Assembly (NCBI RefSeq): GCF_020708045.1
Contig: NZ_JAJFES010000005.1
Location: 26,440 to 90,439, forward strand
DNA: 64,000 nucleotides
Direction: 5' to 3'
Source: Massilia sp. IC2-278
GTDB taxonomy: Bacteria; Pseudomonadota; Gammaproteobacteria; Burkholderiales; Burkholderiaceae_D
Part shown: positions 17,165-26,814 of the stretch, piece by piece
How positions within the stretch are numbered: the stretch's first letter is position 1
Layout: every line of letters starts with the position of its first letter
Program-made: the position numbers and the translations under genes
The notes under the pieces: generated by a model
Seen by the model: the letters and a program-made list of their open reading frames with translations, nothing else
Database searches by the model: none
Told to the model about the DNA's origin: nothing

Positions 17165-18397
17165 ATGGAAACGATCACCACGCCGCATGACCAGCCCCTC
17201 CCGCACAGCCTGGCCACCAGGATCGCCGGCTGGGGCAGCGTCGCGCGCCAGTATCCGATCTTCGGCAAGACCTGGTTCGGCTACCGGGTGCGCTCCTTCC
17301 TGGTGCCGCTTGGCCTGCTGACCGCGGTCATGGTCCTCATCGGCGCCTTCATCCCCGGTTCCCAGGCGGCGCTGGTGCGTGGCGCCTTGCTGGCGGTCTG
17401 GCTGGTGGTGGTGCTGGCCCTGTTTCTCGGCCGGGGCCTGGCGGTGCTGGTCTGCCGGCAGCGCTGGCCGGCGCAGCGCGAAGTGGCCGGTGTCGTCTGC
17501 GCACTGCTGCTTGGCGCCCTGGTGGCGCTGCCGCTGACGCCCTACACCCGGATCAACTCGCCACCCCCGTCGATTCCGCACGCCACGCCCGAACAGGCCG
17601 AACAGCTGCGCGCCCGGACCCGCGAAAACCAGGTGGTGAACGTGATTTTCTGGGTCCTGGTGCTGGGCTGGCTGGGCGGCGGCACCGACCTGCTGGCCTG
17701 GTTGCGCCAGCGCCGCCTGATGCGCGAGAACGAACTGCTCGGTGAAGTCGCGCGCTACAGGGACGAGCGCAACGAGGTCGAGATGCAGCTGTCGATCCTG
17801 GCCAGCCAGGTCGAGCCGCACTTCCTGTTCAATACCCTCTCTGGCGTACGCGCCGCCATGCTGAGCGACCCGGCGCGCGGCGTGGCCATGATCGACCACC
17901 TGGTCGACTACCTGCGCGCCACCATCCCGCAATTGCGCGCCGACCGCGCCCAAACCTTCGTGTCGCTCGGCTCCCAGCTCGATGCGGCGCAGGCCTACCT
18001 CGGCATCATCCGCGCGCGCCTGCCGCGGCTCGATGTCGCGATCGACTGCCCGCCCGAGCTGCGCAAGGTGGCGATTCCGCCGCTGATGCTGATCTCGCTG
18101 GTCGAGAACGCCGTCAAGCACGGCATCGAACTCAAGAAGGGGCCGGCGCGCATCGCGGTCAGCGCCGTGCGCCGCCAGGCCGACGATGGCGCGCTGCTGG
18201 AGCTGGCGGTCGCCGACGATGGCCTCGGCTTCGGCGGCGCCACCAGCGGCAGCGGCATCGGCCTGTCGAACATCCGCGAACGCCTCAAGCACCTGTACGG
18301 CGATGCGGCGGCCCTGTCGCTGCGCGCGAACGACGGTGGAGGCGTGACGGCCGCCATCGTGCTGCCGCTGCGCGCCATGCCAAATACGGGAGCGTGA
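17165..18397 (+). CDS. LytS/AlgZ-type sensor histidine kinase
   Basis: A 410-residue membrane kinase. Four hydrophobic segments lie before residue 190, then a short coiled linker and the His_kinase domain with VEPHFLFNTLSG (phospho-acceptor His219). An HATPase follows with an N box (LVENAVKHGIE) and a G box (DDGLGFGG...GIGLSNIRERL). It phosphorylates the LytTR regulator encoded immediately downstream; the genes sit in the order kinase-regulator with overlapping or abutting ends. The stimulus is unknown. Confidence 0.93.
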   Translation: METITTPHDQPLPHSLATRIAGWGSVARQYPIFGKTWFGYRVRSFLVPLGLLTAVMVLIGAFIPGSQAALVRGALLAVWLVVVLALFLGRGLAVLVCRQRWPAQREVAGVVCALLLGALVALPLTPYTRINSPPPSIPHATPEQAEQLRARTRENQVVNVIFWVLVLGWLGGGTDLLAWLRQRRLMRENELLGEVARYRDERNEVEMQLSILASQVEPHFLFNTLSGVRAAMLSDPARGVAMIDHLVDYLRATIPQLRADRAQTFVSLGSQLDAAQAYLGIIRARLPRLDVAIDCPPELRKVAIPPLMLISLVENAVKHGIELKKGPARIAVSAVRRQADDGALLELAVADDGLGFGGATSGSGIGLSNIRERLKHLYGDAAALSLRANDGGGVTAAIVLPLRAMPNTGA

Positions 18398-18399
18398 AC

Positions 18400-19182
18400 A
18401 TGCCGACCGCGATCATCGCCGACGACGAAGACCTGCAGCGCAGCGACCTGCGGCGCATGCTGTCCCTGGCCTGGCCGGAACTGGAAATCGTCGCCCTGTG
18501 CGAGGATGGCAGCGAGGCGCTGGACGCGATCGCGCGCCTGCGTCCGGACATCGCCTTCCTCGACATCCGCATGCCCGGCGTCAGCGGCCTGGAAGTGGCC
18601 GGCGCCAGCGGCGGCGCCTGCCGCGTGGTGTTCACCACCGCCTACGACAGCCACGCGCTGGAAGCCTTCGACCTGGGCGCCATCGACTACCTGCTCAAGC
18701 CGGTCAGCCAGGACCGCCTGGCGCAAGCCGTGGCGCGCCTGCAGGAGCGCCTGCATGTGCACACGAGCGGAAGCGGCGACAGTGCCGGACTGATGCAGGC
18801 CATGCTGGAACTCGACCGCCGCCTGCGCACGGCGGCACGCGAGGAACGCATCCGCTGGATCAGCGCCAGTGCCGGCAGTACCATCAAGATCTTCCCGGTC
18901 GAGGAAATCTTGTTCTTCGAATCGGATGCGCGCTACACCCGCGTGGTCAGCGCCACCGACGAAGGGCTGATCCGCAAGCCGCTGAAGGAACTCCAGGCCG
19001 GACTCGACCCGGACGCATTCTGGCAAATCCACCGCGGCACCCTGGTTGCCGTACGCGCCATCGCCCGCGCCCGCCGCGACGAGCTCGGCAACATCACGGT
19101 CGAGCTGCGCGACCACCCGCAGCAGTTGAAGGTAAGCCAGACCTATGCCTGGCGCTTCAGGAGCGAGGTGTCGTTTCGCTGA
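18400..19182 (+). CDS. LytTR-family response regulator
   Basis: A 260-residue regulator: receiver domain with phospho-acceptor Asp55 (FLDIRMPG) and conserved LLKP, then a C-terminal LytTR DNA-binding domain (EILFFESDARYTRVV...FWQIHRGTLV). A GTG at 18394 overlaps the kinase stop, but the GGGAG ribosome-binding site is correctly spaced only for the ATG at 18400. It is the partner of the kinase upstream. Confidence 0.93.
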   Translation: MPTAIIADDEDLQRSDLRRMLSLAWPELEIVALCEDGSEALDAIARLRPDIAFLDIRMPGVSGLEVAGASGGACRVVFTTAYDSHALEAFDLGAIDYLLKPVSQDRLAQAVARLQERLHVHTSGSGDSAGLMQAMLELDRRLRTAAREERIRWISASAGSTIKIFPVEEILFFESDARYTRVVSATDEGLIRKPLKELQAGLDPDAFWQIHRGTLVAVRAIARARRDELGNITVELRDHPQQLKVSQTYAWRFRSEVSFR

Positions 19183-19245
19183 GTTGGGGAACGCCTGGGC
19201 TGCGCGGCGATCCAACGTCCACGATCTCCAGCCACGAGGTGCACC

Positions 19246-20187
19246 ATGACCACCCGACGCGCGCTGTACGGCGGCCTGCTCGCCGCCCTCTTCCCTTTGC
19301 TGGCCCTGGCCGCCGCACCCCAGCCCGTGCCCGGCTTCGCCACCCGCACGGTCGCCATGCAGGACGGCGCCCACATATTCGTGCGCGCCGGCGGCAGCGG
19401 ACCGGCCGTGGTGCTGATCCACGGCTTCGGCGACACCGGCGACATGTGGGGGCCGCTGGCGGCGCAGCTGGCGAAAACCCATACCGTCATCGTGCCCGAT
19501 TTGCGCGGCATGGGCCGCTCGTCGCGCGCCGCGTCCGGCTACGATAAGAAGTCGCAGGCGCAGGATATCCGCACCGTGCTGGCCGCCTTCGGGCAGGACC
19601 GCGCCGACGTGGTCGGCCACGACATCGGCACCATGGTGGCCTATGCCTATGCGGCCACCTATCCCGACAAGGTGACGAAACTGGTGGTGATGGATGCGCC
19701 GGTGCCCGGCATCGCGCCCTGGAACCAGATCGTGCTCAGTCCCAAGCTCTGGCATTTCAATTTCTCGGGGCCGGATGCCGAGCGCCTGGTGGCCGGCCGC
19801 GAGCGCATCTACCTCGACCGCTTCTGGAACGATTTCGCCGGCGAACCCGGCAAGATCGACGAAGCGACGCGCAGCTATTACGCCGCACAGTACGCCCAGC
19901 CCGGCGCCATGCGCGCCGCCTTTGCCCAGTTCACCGCCATCGGCGCGCAGGACGCGGGCGATAACGCCCTCCTGAACCGCCGGAAGCTGCCCATGCCGGT
20001 GCTGGCCATCGGCGGCGAAAAGTCGTTCGGCGCCACCATGGCCGAGGTGATGCGCAATGCGGCCACGAACGTCACCGGCGCCGTGGTGCCGGGCGCCGGC
20101 CACTGGCTGATGGAGGAAAGCCCGGACGCCACCGTCAGGCTGGTGAGCGGCTTTCTGGAGTCGAAGAACAGGCAGGCCAGGAACTGA
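19246..20187 (+). CDS. Exported epoxide-hydrolase-like alpha/beta hydrolase
   Basis: A 313-residue protein with a signal peptide (LLAALFPLLALAAAP). The core carries VLIHGFGDTGDMW, LRGMGRS and the elbow GHDIGT, where Asp126 replaces Ser as in epoxide hydrolases and haloalkane dehalogenases. The final His is in GAGHWLMEE. A HGxG oxyanion motif favours epoxide hydrolase or a related ester/lactone hydrolase. It converges on the helicase gene with 13 bp between. Confidence 0.88.
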   Translation: MTTRRALYGGLLAALFPLLALAAAPQPVPGFATRTVAMQDGAHIFVRAGGSGPAVVLIHGFGDTGDMWGPLAAQLAKTHTVIVPDLRGMGRSSRAASGYDKKSQAQDIRTVLAAFGQDRADVVGHDIGTMVAYAYAATYPDKVTKLVVMDAPVPGIAPWNQIVLSPKLWHFNFSGPDAERLVAGRERIYLDRFWNDFAGEPGKIDEATRSYYAAQYAQPGAMRAAFAQFTAIGAQDAGDNALLNRRKLPMPVLAIGGEKSFGATMAEVMRNAATNVTGAVVPGAGHWLMEESPDATVRLVSGFLESKNRQARN

Positions 20188-20200
20188 GCATCGCCGCCGT

Positions 20201-23200
20201 TCAGTCGGCGGGCAGCGCGAAGATCGCCTGCAGGTCTTCCGCGCCGAGCGCCGGGGCCGCGCCCTCGCCTGCCTCGGCGGCCAGTACGGCATTCGCCAGC
20301 TCGCCCTTGCGCCGCTGCAGGTCCTGGATTTTTTCTTCCAGCGTACCGCGCGCGATCAGTTTATAGACGAACACCGGCTGCTCCTGGCCGATGCGCCAGG
20401 CGCGGTCGGTGGCCTGGTTTTCGCTGGCCGGGTTCCACCACGGGTCGTAGTGGATGACGGTGTCGGCCGCCGTCAGGTTCAGTCCGACGCCACCCGCCTT
20501 CAGGCTGATCAGGAACACGCCGACCTGCCCCTGCTGGAAGGCGGCGATCGGCGCGGCGCGGTCGACCGTGTCGCCGGTGAGCAGGGCAAAGTCGACCGCG
20601 CGCGCCTGCAGTTCCTCGCCGATCAGCGCCAGCATGCTGGTGAACTGGGAAAACACCAGCACCTTGCGGCCTTCGCTCAACAAGGTGTCGAGCAAATCCA
20701 TCAGGGTATCCAGCTTGGCCGAAGGGGCCGCGCTGTCGGGGCGCAGCAGGCGCGGGTCGCAGCACACCTGGCGCAGCTTGAGCAGGGCGTCGAGGATCAC
20801 GATCTGGCTGCGCGCCAGGCCCTTGCGGCTGACCTCTTCGCGCACGCGGCGGTCCATCGCCACGCGCACGGTTTCGTAGAGGTCGCCCTGGGCCGCGCCG
20901 AATTCCACCGGCACCACGACCTCGGTCTTGGGCGGCAATTCGGTCGCCACCTTGTCCTTGGTCCGGCGCAGCATGAAGGGTTTCACGCGGCGCAGCAGGA
21001 GGTCCTTGCGCCGCACGTCGCCCCCCTGCTCGATCGGTTTGCGAAAGCGTGCCCGGAAGGTCTTGTCGTCGCCCAGCAGGCCCGGCATCAGGAAGTGGAA
21101 TTGCGACCAGAGTTCGCCCAGGTGGTTCTGCAGCGGGGTGCCGGTCAGGCACAGGCGGTGGCGGGCGTCGAGCAGGCAGGCGACCTGCGCCGCGCGCGAA
21201 CGGTGGTTCTTGATGTACTGCGATTCGTCCAGGATCAGCAGGTGGTAGCGCGCCTTGCGCAGCGCCGCTTCGTCGCGCCCGAGCAGGGCGTATGTGGTGA
21301 GCACCAGGTCGGCCTCGCCGATGCGCTCGAACTGGGTGGCGCGGTCCTTGCCGTGCAGGAGCAGCACGCGCAGGCCGGGCGCGAAGCGGGCCGCCTCGGC
21401 CTGCCAGTTGCCCATCAAACTGGTCGGCGCCACCACCAGCGCCGGCGCGTCCAGCCGTCCCGCTTCCTTCTCGGTCAGGATGTGGGCCAGGGTCTGGATG
21501 GTCTTGCCAAGGCCCATGTCGTCGGCCAGGATGCCGCCGAAGCCATACTCTCGCAGGAACTGCATCCACGCCAGGCCGGCCTGCTGGTATGCGCGCAGTT
21601 GCGCCTGCAACCCGGCCGGCGCCGCCACCGGCCGGATGCCCGCGAAGTCGTGCAGCTTGCGGCCCATCTCGCGCAGGCGCTCGCCGCCCATCCAGCGCAA
21701 CTGCGCCGCCGCTTCCAGCTCGGCCAGGCGCGCGGCGTCGGTGAAGGGCAGGCGCAGGGCGGCGTCGATGCGCTCGGCAAAATACAGTTCGCCCAGCGTG
21801 GACAGGATGGGCTTGATGCGCTGCCAGGGCAGGGCGACGCGTTTGTCGCCGCCCAGGTCGAGCACGATCTCGTCGGCATCCTCGTGCGCCGCCAGCGCGG
21901 CCGGGCTGAAGTTCGCCGGCGCCTCGCGGATCATCTCCAGCAGCATCGGCAACAAGGCATGGCGCCGGCCTCCGACCACGATGCCGAGTTCCAGCGCGAA
22001 CCAGGGACTGCCCTCGCCGTCCTCGTTCAGGTCGGCGTACCAGTCCTGCACGTCGGCGATGTCGTAACGGTAGTTGCCGTCGAATTCGACTTGCCAGCCG
22101 GCGGCGCGCAGGCGCGGCAGCTCGATGCGGGCAAAGTGCAGCCAGTCGGCTTCGGACGGCAGGCACAGGGGCTGCCATACGGCGTCCAGCGGCGTGCCGG
22201 GTGGCGGGGCGGCAAAGCCGAGCGCGGCGAGACGGGCTTCGGCCGCCGCTTCGGCCTGCCTGTCGCGTTCGATCAGTTCGACGTCGCCGTCCACCACGCG
22301 CCTGAACGCCGGCCCGTCCTCGTCCATGGTGCTCAAGCCGTCGTACTCGAAGGAGAGCTGCGCATAGTCGTACCAGGCGAGCGCGCGGCGGCGGCTGACC
22401 GGTTTGCTGTTCAGCAGCAGGCAGGGTAAGGGCGCGATGTCGCGGCGCTGCTTGAGCGCCAGTTCCTGCGGCAGCGGCAGGATGCGCTCGAGACCGAGTT
22501 CGGCCAGGCGCAGCGCCATGCCGGCGCGCTCGTCGGCATGCAAGGTCGGCGTACGCGCAACGATGTCGAGCAAGGGGCCGGCCGGCAGCGCCGCCAACGC
22601 CGTCGGCAGCGTCAGCCGGCCCAGGATGCCATCGTCCAGGTAGAGCGGCGGCTCGGTGGGCAGGATGGCGCCCGGGCGTCCGCCGTCGTCGAAGCGCCAT
22701 TCCAGCGCCAGCGCTTCGCTGCCGGGCGTATCCGGATACCAACCGAGTGTCGCGCCCCTCCGCGGGCCGGACTCGATGCCGTACAGGCGGCCGGCGCGCA
22801 GCCCGGCCAGCGTGTCGGCCCGGAACAGCTTGCCGTCTTCGCACAACTGTTCGAGCACGCGCGCGCCCAGGCGCCCCTCGGGCCTGAAGCCGCCGGCGCG
22901 CATATTGCCGAGGCTCTGGCCGATGATCAGGCGCACCATGTCTTCGTCGTCGGGCGGCACATGCGCGGGCGGCGCCATCACCAGGCCGTAGGGATCGTTG
23001 TGCAGCGTGGTGCCGCCGACGCTGCCGTCCTGGCGCAGGCGCAGCTTGCAAAGGTAGAGGCAGGGTTCGCCGCCTTGCGGGTCGGGCACCATCACATAGC
23101 CAAGGCGGGACGCCGGGCCCGGCCCGGGTGCAGCGGGCGCCGGTGCGGCCTGCAGGGACGCCATTTGCTGCAGCCAGTATTCGGCGGCCATCGGCAGCGC

Positions 23201-23518
23201 GGGGCCCTGCTCCTGCTGCTCCAGGCTGGCCAGCAGGACGGCCACGACGTGCTTGCAGTTGTACGAGATCGGGCAGCTGCAGCTACCCTCGAAGCGGAAG
23301 CCGCGCGGGTCTTCCCTGAAGCGGATCGTCTGGCGGTAGAAGGTACCGCCGCTGCCGCCGACCTCGCCCTCGATGCGCTCGCCGGTGTCGCGCGCGGCCA
23401 GCACCCTGCCCTTCAGCGCATAGCCTTCGCCGCGGCTGAGGGTGCCGCTGTCGAACTGGCGCTTGATGTCGTCGTAGGTGAAATGCATGGGTGACAGCCG
23501 GGCGGGTGGAAACGCCAT
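20201..23518 (-). CDS. SNF2-family DNA translocase with SWIM zinc finger
   Basis: A 1105-residue protein. An N-terminal SWIM finger (CSCPISYNCKHVVAVL, residues about 80-95) is followed by a central bacterial SNF2-associated region. The SNF2 ATPase carries DDMGLGKTIQT (Lys near 672), motif II DESQ, and the C-terminal helicase half with SLKAGGVGLNLTAADTVIHY and QATDRAWRIGQ. It should remodel or displace proteins from DNA, or act in repair. An internal ATG at 23488 starts the conserved HFTYDDIKRQF and may be the true start. No restriction or defence partner lies beside it. Confidence 0.93.
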   Translation of the reverse strand: MAFPPARLSPMHFTYDDIKRQFDSGTLSRGEGYALKGRVLAARDTGERIEGEVGGSGGTFYRQTIRFREDPRGFRFEGSCSCPISYNCKHVVAVLLASLEQQEQGPALPMAAEYWLQQMASLQAAPAPAAPGPGPASRLGYVMVPDPQGGEPCLYLCKLRLRQDGSVGGTTLHNDPYGLVMAPPAHVPPDDEDMVRLIIGQSLGNMRAGGFRPEGRLGARVLEQLCEDGKLFRADTLAGLRAGRLYGIESGPRRGATLGWYPDTPGSEALALEWRFDDGGRPGAILPTEPPLYLDDGILGRLTLPTALAALPAGPLLDIVARTPTLHADERAGMALRLAELGLERILPLPQELALKQRRDIAPLPCLLLNSKPVSRRRALAWYDYAQLSFEYDGLSTMDEDGPAFRRVVDGDVELIERDRQAEAAAEARLAALGFAAPPPGTPLDAVWQPLCLPSEADWLHFARIELPRLRAAGWQVEFDGNYRYDIADVQDWYADLNEDGEGSPWFALELGIVVGGRRHALLPMLLEMIREAPANFSPAALAAHEDADEIVLDLGGDKRVALPWQRIKPILSTLGELYFAERIDAALRLPFTDAARLAELEAAAQLRWMGGERLREMGRKLHDFAGIRPVAAPAGLQAQLRAYQQAGLAWMQFLREYGFGGILADDMGLGKTIQTLAHILTEKEAGRLDAPALVVAPTSLMGNWQAEAARFAPGLRVLLLHGKDRATQFERIGEADLVLTTYALLGRDEAALRKARYHLLILDESQYIKNHRSRAAQVACLLDARHRLCLTGTPLQNHLGELWSQFHFLMPGLLGDDKTFRARFRKPIEQGGDVRRKDLLLRRVKPFMLRRTKDKVATELPPKTEVVVPVEFGAAQGDLYETVRVAMDRRVREEVSRKGLARSQIVILDALLKLRQVCCDPRLLRPDSAAPSAKLDTLMDLLDTLLSEGRKVLVFSQFTSMLALIGEELQARAVDFALLTGDTVDRAAPIAAFQQGQVGVFLISLKAGGVGLNLTAADTVIHYDPWWNPASENQATDRAWRIGQEQPVFVYKLIARGTLEEKIQDLQRRKGELANAVLAAEAGEGAAPALGAEDLQAIFALPAD

Positions 23519-23567
23519 TATGGCGCATCACCCGTGACCGGATCGCTGCATGAGCGTTACCTGAGCG

Positions 23568-24716
23568 TTACCTGAGCACCTGCAGCTTGACCTTCTTCCC
23601 CTGCCGATACGTGTACATGGTCAGCGCCGCGTTCTTCAGGTCGCCCTTGGGGTCGAAGGCGATGTTGCCGGTGATACCCTGGTAGCCGACCTTGGCCAGG
23701 AAAGGCAGGTACTTCGCAGGATCGGACGACTTGGCCTGCTGCATGGCCGTGGCCAGCACCATCACCGAATCGTAGGCATACGGCGCGTAGGTCTGCAGCG
23801 GCATCTTGTAGCGCTGGCGGTAGCGTTCGACAAAGGCGTTGAACTTCGCTTCCTCGGCGCCGGTCACGCCGCCGGCCACCACGCAGATCACCTTGTCGTC
23901 GCCGAGCGCGTCGCCGGCCAGCTGCGGCAGCTTTTCCGAGCAGATGCCGTCGCCCGACACCAGCTTGGCGCGCAGGCCGAGCGCCTTCATCTGCTTGAGC
24001 ATGGGGCCGGCCACGGCGTCCATACCGCCGTAGAAGATCACGTCCGGGTCCTGGCCGCGGATCTGCGTGAGAATCGCCGTGAAGTCGCTGGCCTTGTCGT
24101 TGGTGAACTGGCGGCTGACGATCTTCGCCGCTTTGCCACTGCGCACGCTGCGGTTGAATTCGTCCGCCAGGCCCTGGCCGAAGGCTGTGCGGTCGTCGAT
24201 GACGGCGATCTTCTTCGCCTTCAGGTTCGTGACCGCGTAGTTGGCCAGGGTCTTGCCGATCAGCTTGTCGCTGGCGACGACGCGGAAGGCGGTCTTGTAG
24301 CCCTGGGCCGTGTACTGCGGCGTGGTGGCGGCCGGGGAGATTTGCGGGATGCCGGCATCGTGGTAGATCTTCGAGGCCGGCACCGTGGTGCCCGAGTTCA
24401 GGTGGCCGACCACGCCGGCCACGCGCGCATCGACCAGCTTCTGCGCCACGGCGGCGCCGGTCTTCGGGTCGCTGGCGTCGTCTTCCGGCTGCAGCACCCA
24501 CTTCACCTTCTTGCCGCCGATGGCGATGCCTTTCGCGTTCAGGTCGTCGATCGCCATGCGGGCACCGTTCTCGATGTCCTTGCCCTGGTGCGCACCCGGC
24601 CCCGACAGCGGCGAGGCGGTGCCGATCTTCACGCTGGCCTGGGCCTGGTCTTGCGCCCGCACCGCGGGCATGGTGGCTATGATGATCAGGGACAGGACGG
24701 TGGGCGATGCTGGCAT
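23568..24716 (-). CDS. Branched-chain amino acid-type ABC substrate-binding protein
   Basis: A 382-residue periplasmic binding protein of the LivK/Peripla_BP_6 family. A signal peptide is followed by KIGTASPLSGPGAHQGKDIENGARMAIDDLN, then VAQKLVDARVAGVVGHLNSG and VIDDRTAFGQGLADEF. No permease or ATPase genes are adjacent, so it is an orphan that must work with transporter parts encoded elsewhere. The ligand is not determinable. Confidence 0.92.
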   Translation of the reverse strand: MPASPTVLSLIIIATMPAVRAQDQAQASVKIGTASPLSGPGAHQGKDIENGARMAIDDLNAKGIAIGGKKVKWVLQPEDDASDPKTGAAVAQKLVDARVAGVVGHLNSGTTVPASKIYHDAGIPQISPAATTPQYTAQGYKTAFRVVASDKLIGKTLANYAVTNLKAKKIAVIDDRTAFGQGLADEFNRSVRSGKAAKIVSRQFTNDKASDFTAILTQIRGQDPDVIFYGGMDAVAGPMLKQMKALGLRAKLVSGDGICSEKLPQLAGDALGDDKVICVVAGGVTGAEEAKFNAFVERYRQRYKMPLQTYAPYAYDSVMVLATAMQQAKSSDPAKYLPFLAKVGYQGITGNIAFDPKGDLKNAALTMYTYRQGKKVKLQVLR

Positions 24717-24959
24717 GAGCGGCTCCTCTGCGATGACGGTGCTTTCATTCTACTGCCGACATCGAAATTCTTGCCAAATAAACAAATCGTGCGCTGTATT
24801 GACGCGCGTATTGACATGCATACCGCATTTCCATACCCGGTAGCCGATCCGCCACACACGCTTGAACACAGCTATCTCACGGTCAATTTTCGACCTACAA
24901 TAAACCACACAGTGAGACCAAGTTTCGCTGTGCAAAACTACAATTATGGAGGCAATCCG

Positions 24960-26471
24960 ATGAACAAGCAGCTCCGCATTTCCGCGTCGCGCCGTGCCCT
25001 GCCGCCGGTGCTGACCACGCTGGTCGCAGCCCTGACCCTGTCCGCCTGCGGCAGCGGCAGCACCGATCCCGTCCCGCCGCCGGTCCAGACCACGCCGCCA
25101 CCGGTCGCGGTCCAGCCTGAGCCGGCACGCCCGCAGGATACCCGTACCTTTGCCGTGGTCGAAGCCAACCTGCCCTTCAACGCCATGACCAATGCGCCGG
25201 AAACCGACCGCTGGTGGGGCGTGCTGAACAAGGCAGGCTACCAGATCGAAGTGCCGAAGAACTGGAACGGCATGCTGGTCATGTACGCCCACGGCTATGC
25301 CGGCACCGGGTCCAACCTGTCGGTCTCGCCGCCGGCGTTGCGGCGTCACCTGATCGCGCAAGGCTATGCCTGGGCCGCGTCGAGCTACAGCACCAACTAC
25401 TACGACGTGCGCGCCGGCGTCGAGGACACCAATGCCCTGGCCCTGGCCTTCAAGGACATCGCCGGCAAGAACGGACGCACCCTGAACGCGCCGACCAAGA
25501 CCTACATCGTCGGCGTGTCGATGGGCGGCCACGTCACGGCCGCCGCCGTGGACGAGGAAAACATCGCCACCGCCAACAACAAGATCCGCTACGCCGGCGC
25601 CGTGCCGATGTGCGGTGTGCTGGGCGACACCGAGCTGTACGATTATTTTGCCGCCTACCAGACCGCGGCCATGGTCGAAGCCGGCATGCCGGCCACCGAC
25701 TGGCCGCCTTCGAACTGGGCCACGATCGGGCCGCAGGTGCAGGCCAAGCTGTTCTCGAGCTTCCCGGGTGGCAGCACCCCGACCGCGCAGGCCGTGCCGA
25801 CTGCCCAGGGCATGCGCCTGAAGCAGATCGTCGCCAACCTGAGCGGCGGCCCGCGTCCGCTGTTCGACTACGCGTATTCCGGCTCCTACCAGAACACCGT
25901 GTGGGGCACCTTCGGGCGCGACGGCAAGATGCAGGGCATCCTGAACGAAGACGTGGTCACGACCAAGGACATCACCTTCCAGCTCGACGCCGATCCGGCC
26001 CTGAGCGCGGAAGAAGTGGCCTACAACGCAAGCATCTTCCGCGTGCCGTCGGTGATCGACGCCAACCGCCTGCGCCGCGACGGCCTGCGCTGGATTCCGA
26101 AGACGAACGCGCAGATCAAGGTGCCGGTGGTGACCATCCACACCCTGGGCGACTTGTACGTGCCGTTCAAGATGGAGCAGATCTACAAGCGCCGCGCCGA
26201 CGCGCTGGGGACCTCGAACCTGCTGGTCCAGCGCGCGATCCGCGGCATTGCCCACTGCGATTTCACGATTGCGGAACAGGCTTCGGCCTTCGATGCGATG
26301 ATCAAGTGGGAACAGCAGGGCGTGAAGCCGGAAGGCGACGACGTGCTCACGCCGTCGGTGGTGGCCGATCCGCAGTACGGCTGCAAGTTCACCGACAACA
26401 CGCCGTCGGAGGGCGACAGCGCTTCGCTGCTGGCGGTGCGCAGGCAGCTGCCGCAGTGTACGGCGCGGTAA
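24960..26471 (+). CDS. Alpha/beta-hydrolase lipoprotein
   Basis: A 503-residue protein with a lipoprotein signal (LTLSAC), a proline-rich linker and an alpha/beta hydrolase core (MLVMYAHGYAGTGSN, YIVGVSMGGHVTAAAV with the nucleophile Ser). A late HTLGDLYVPF and a C-terminal AHCDF complete it. The long frame is open from 24342 but the ATG at 24960 has a GGAGG site and starts the signal peptide. The upstream 240 bp are AT-rich and carry two copies of GTATTGAC, so promoters are likely there. The substrate is unknown. Confidence 0.85.
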   Translation: MNKQLRISASRRALPPVLTTLVAALTLSACGSGSTDPVPPPVQTTPPPVAVQPEPARPQDTRTFAVVEANLPFNAMTNAPETDRWWGVLNKAGYQIEVPKNWNGMLVMYAHGYAGTGSNLSVSPPALRRHLIAQGYAWAASSYSTNYYDVRAGVEDTNALALAFKDIAGKNGRTLNAPTKTYIVGVSMGGHVTAAAVDEENIATANNKIRYAGAVPMCGVLGDTELYDYFAAYQTAAMVEAGMPATDWPPSNWATIGPQVQAKLFSSFPGGSTPTAQAVPTAQGMRLKQIVANLSGGPRPLFDYAYSGSYQNTVWGTFGRDGKMQGILNEDVVTTKDITFQLDADPALSAEEVAYNASIFRVPSVIDANRLRRDGLRWIPKTNAQIKVPVVTIHTLGDLYVPFKMEQIYKRRADALGTSNLLVQRAIRGIAHCDFTIAEQASAFDAMIKWEQQGVKPEGDDVLTPSVVADPQYGCKFTDNTPSEGDSASLLAVRRQLPQCTAR

Positions 26472-26494
26472 GCTGTTGATGTATCGTTGATGCA

Positions 26495-26527
26495 AAAGCG
26501 CCAGCCCGCGGGCTGGCGTTATTTTTG
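26495..26527 (+). terminator. Rho-independent terminator
   Basis: A 9-bp stem CGCCAGCCC/GGGCTGGCG with a very short GC loop (or 8 bp with a CGCG loop) is followed by TTATTTTT. It ends the lipoprotein hydrolase transcript. Confidence 0.88.
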
Positions 26528-26587
26528 TCTGAACAGGAGCCGGGGAACGTCGCGGCCGGCGCCTTTATCGGATGCGATACAGCGACC

Positions 26588-26773
26588 CGTACGGTGGGCA
26601 CCCCGTGCCCACGCGGTTACGTGCCTATGCGTCTTGCGTTGGCCGCGAGGTAACGCTCGCAAACATCAAGCGTAGCCGGTTCGTGGCCGACGGAAGCATC
26701 GCGAGCGACATGTCACGGTCAACGTAGGAAGCACGAGTACGTAACCGCGTGGGCACGGGGTGCCCACCGTACG
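26588..26773. repeat. Dispersed 200-bp repeat, copy 1 (35-bp perfect terminal inverted repeats)
   Basis: The ends (26588-26622 and 26739-26773) are perfect 35-bp inverted repeats starting CGTACGGTGGGCACC. Each end is itself a hairpin: GTGGGCAC pairs with GTGCCCAC across a short loop. The roughly 115-bp interior is weakly similar to the other copies, sharing an ACCGTGAC segment. It fills most of the 343-bp gap between the lipoprotein hydrolase and the BOF-family gene, and has no coding capacity. Confidence 0.85.
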
Positions 26774-26814
26774 TTGAGGCCATCATTCAAAAAACGTTAG
26801 CGGCTCTCCGCGTT

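Noticed and set aside
15752..18292. An 846-codon open frame on the minus strand
   Set aside because: It lies opposite the alpha/beta hydrolase and LytS kinase genes, both of which have clear catalytic motifs; it is a high-GC antisense shadow.
20450..22429. Long plus-strand open frame opposite the SNF2 helicase
   Set aside because: It is antisense to conserved helicase motifs and has Gln/Ala/His-rich shadow composition.
24790..24830. Two GTATTGAC words as a -35 pair upstream of the lipoprotein hydrolase
   Set aside because: No convincing -10 box at proper spacing could be assigned, so no promoter was annotated.
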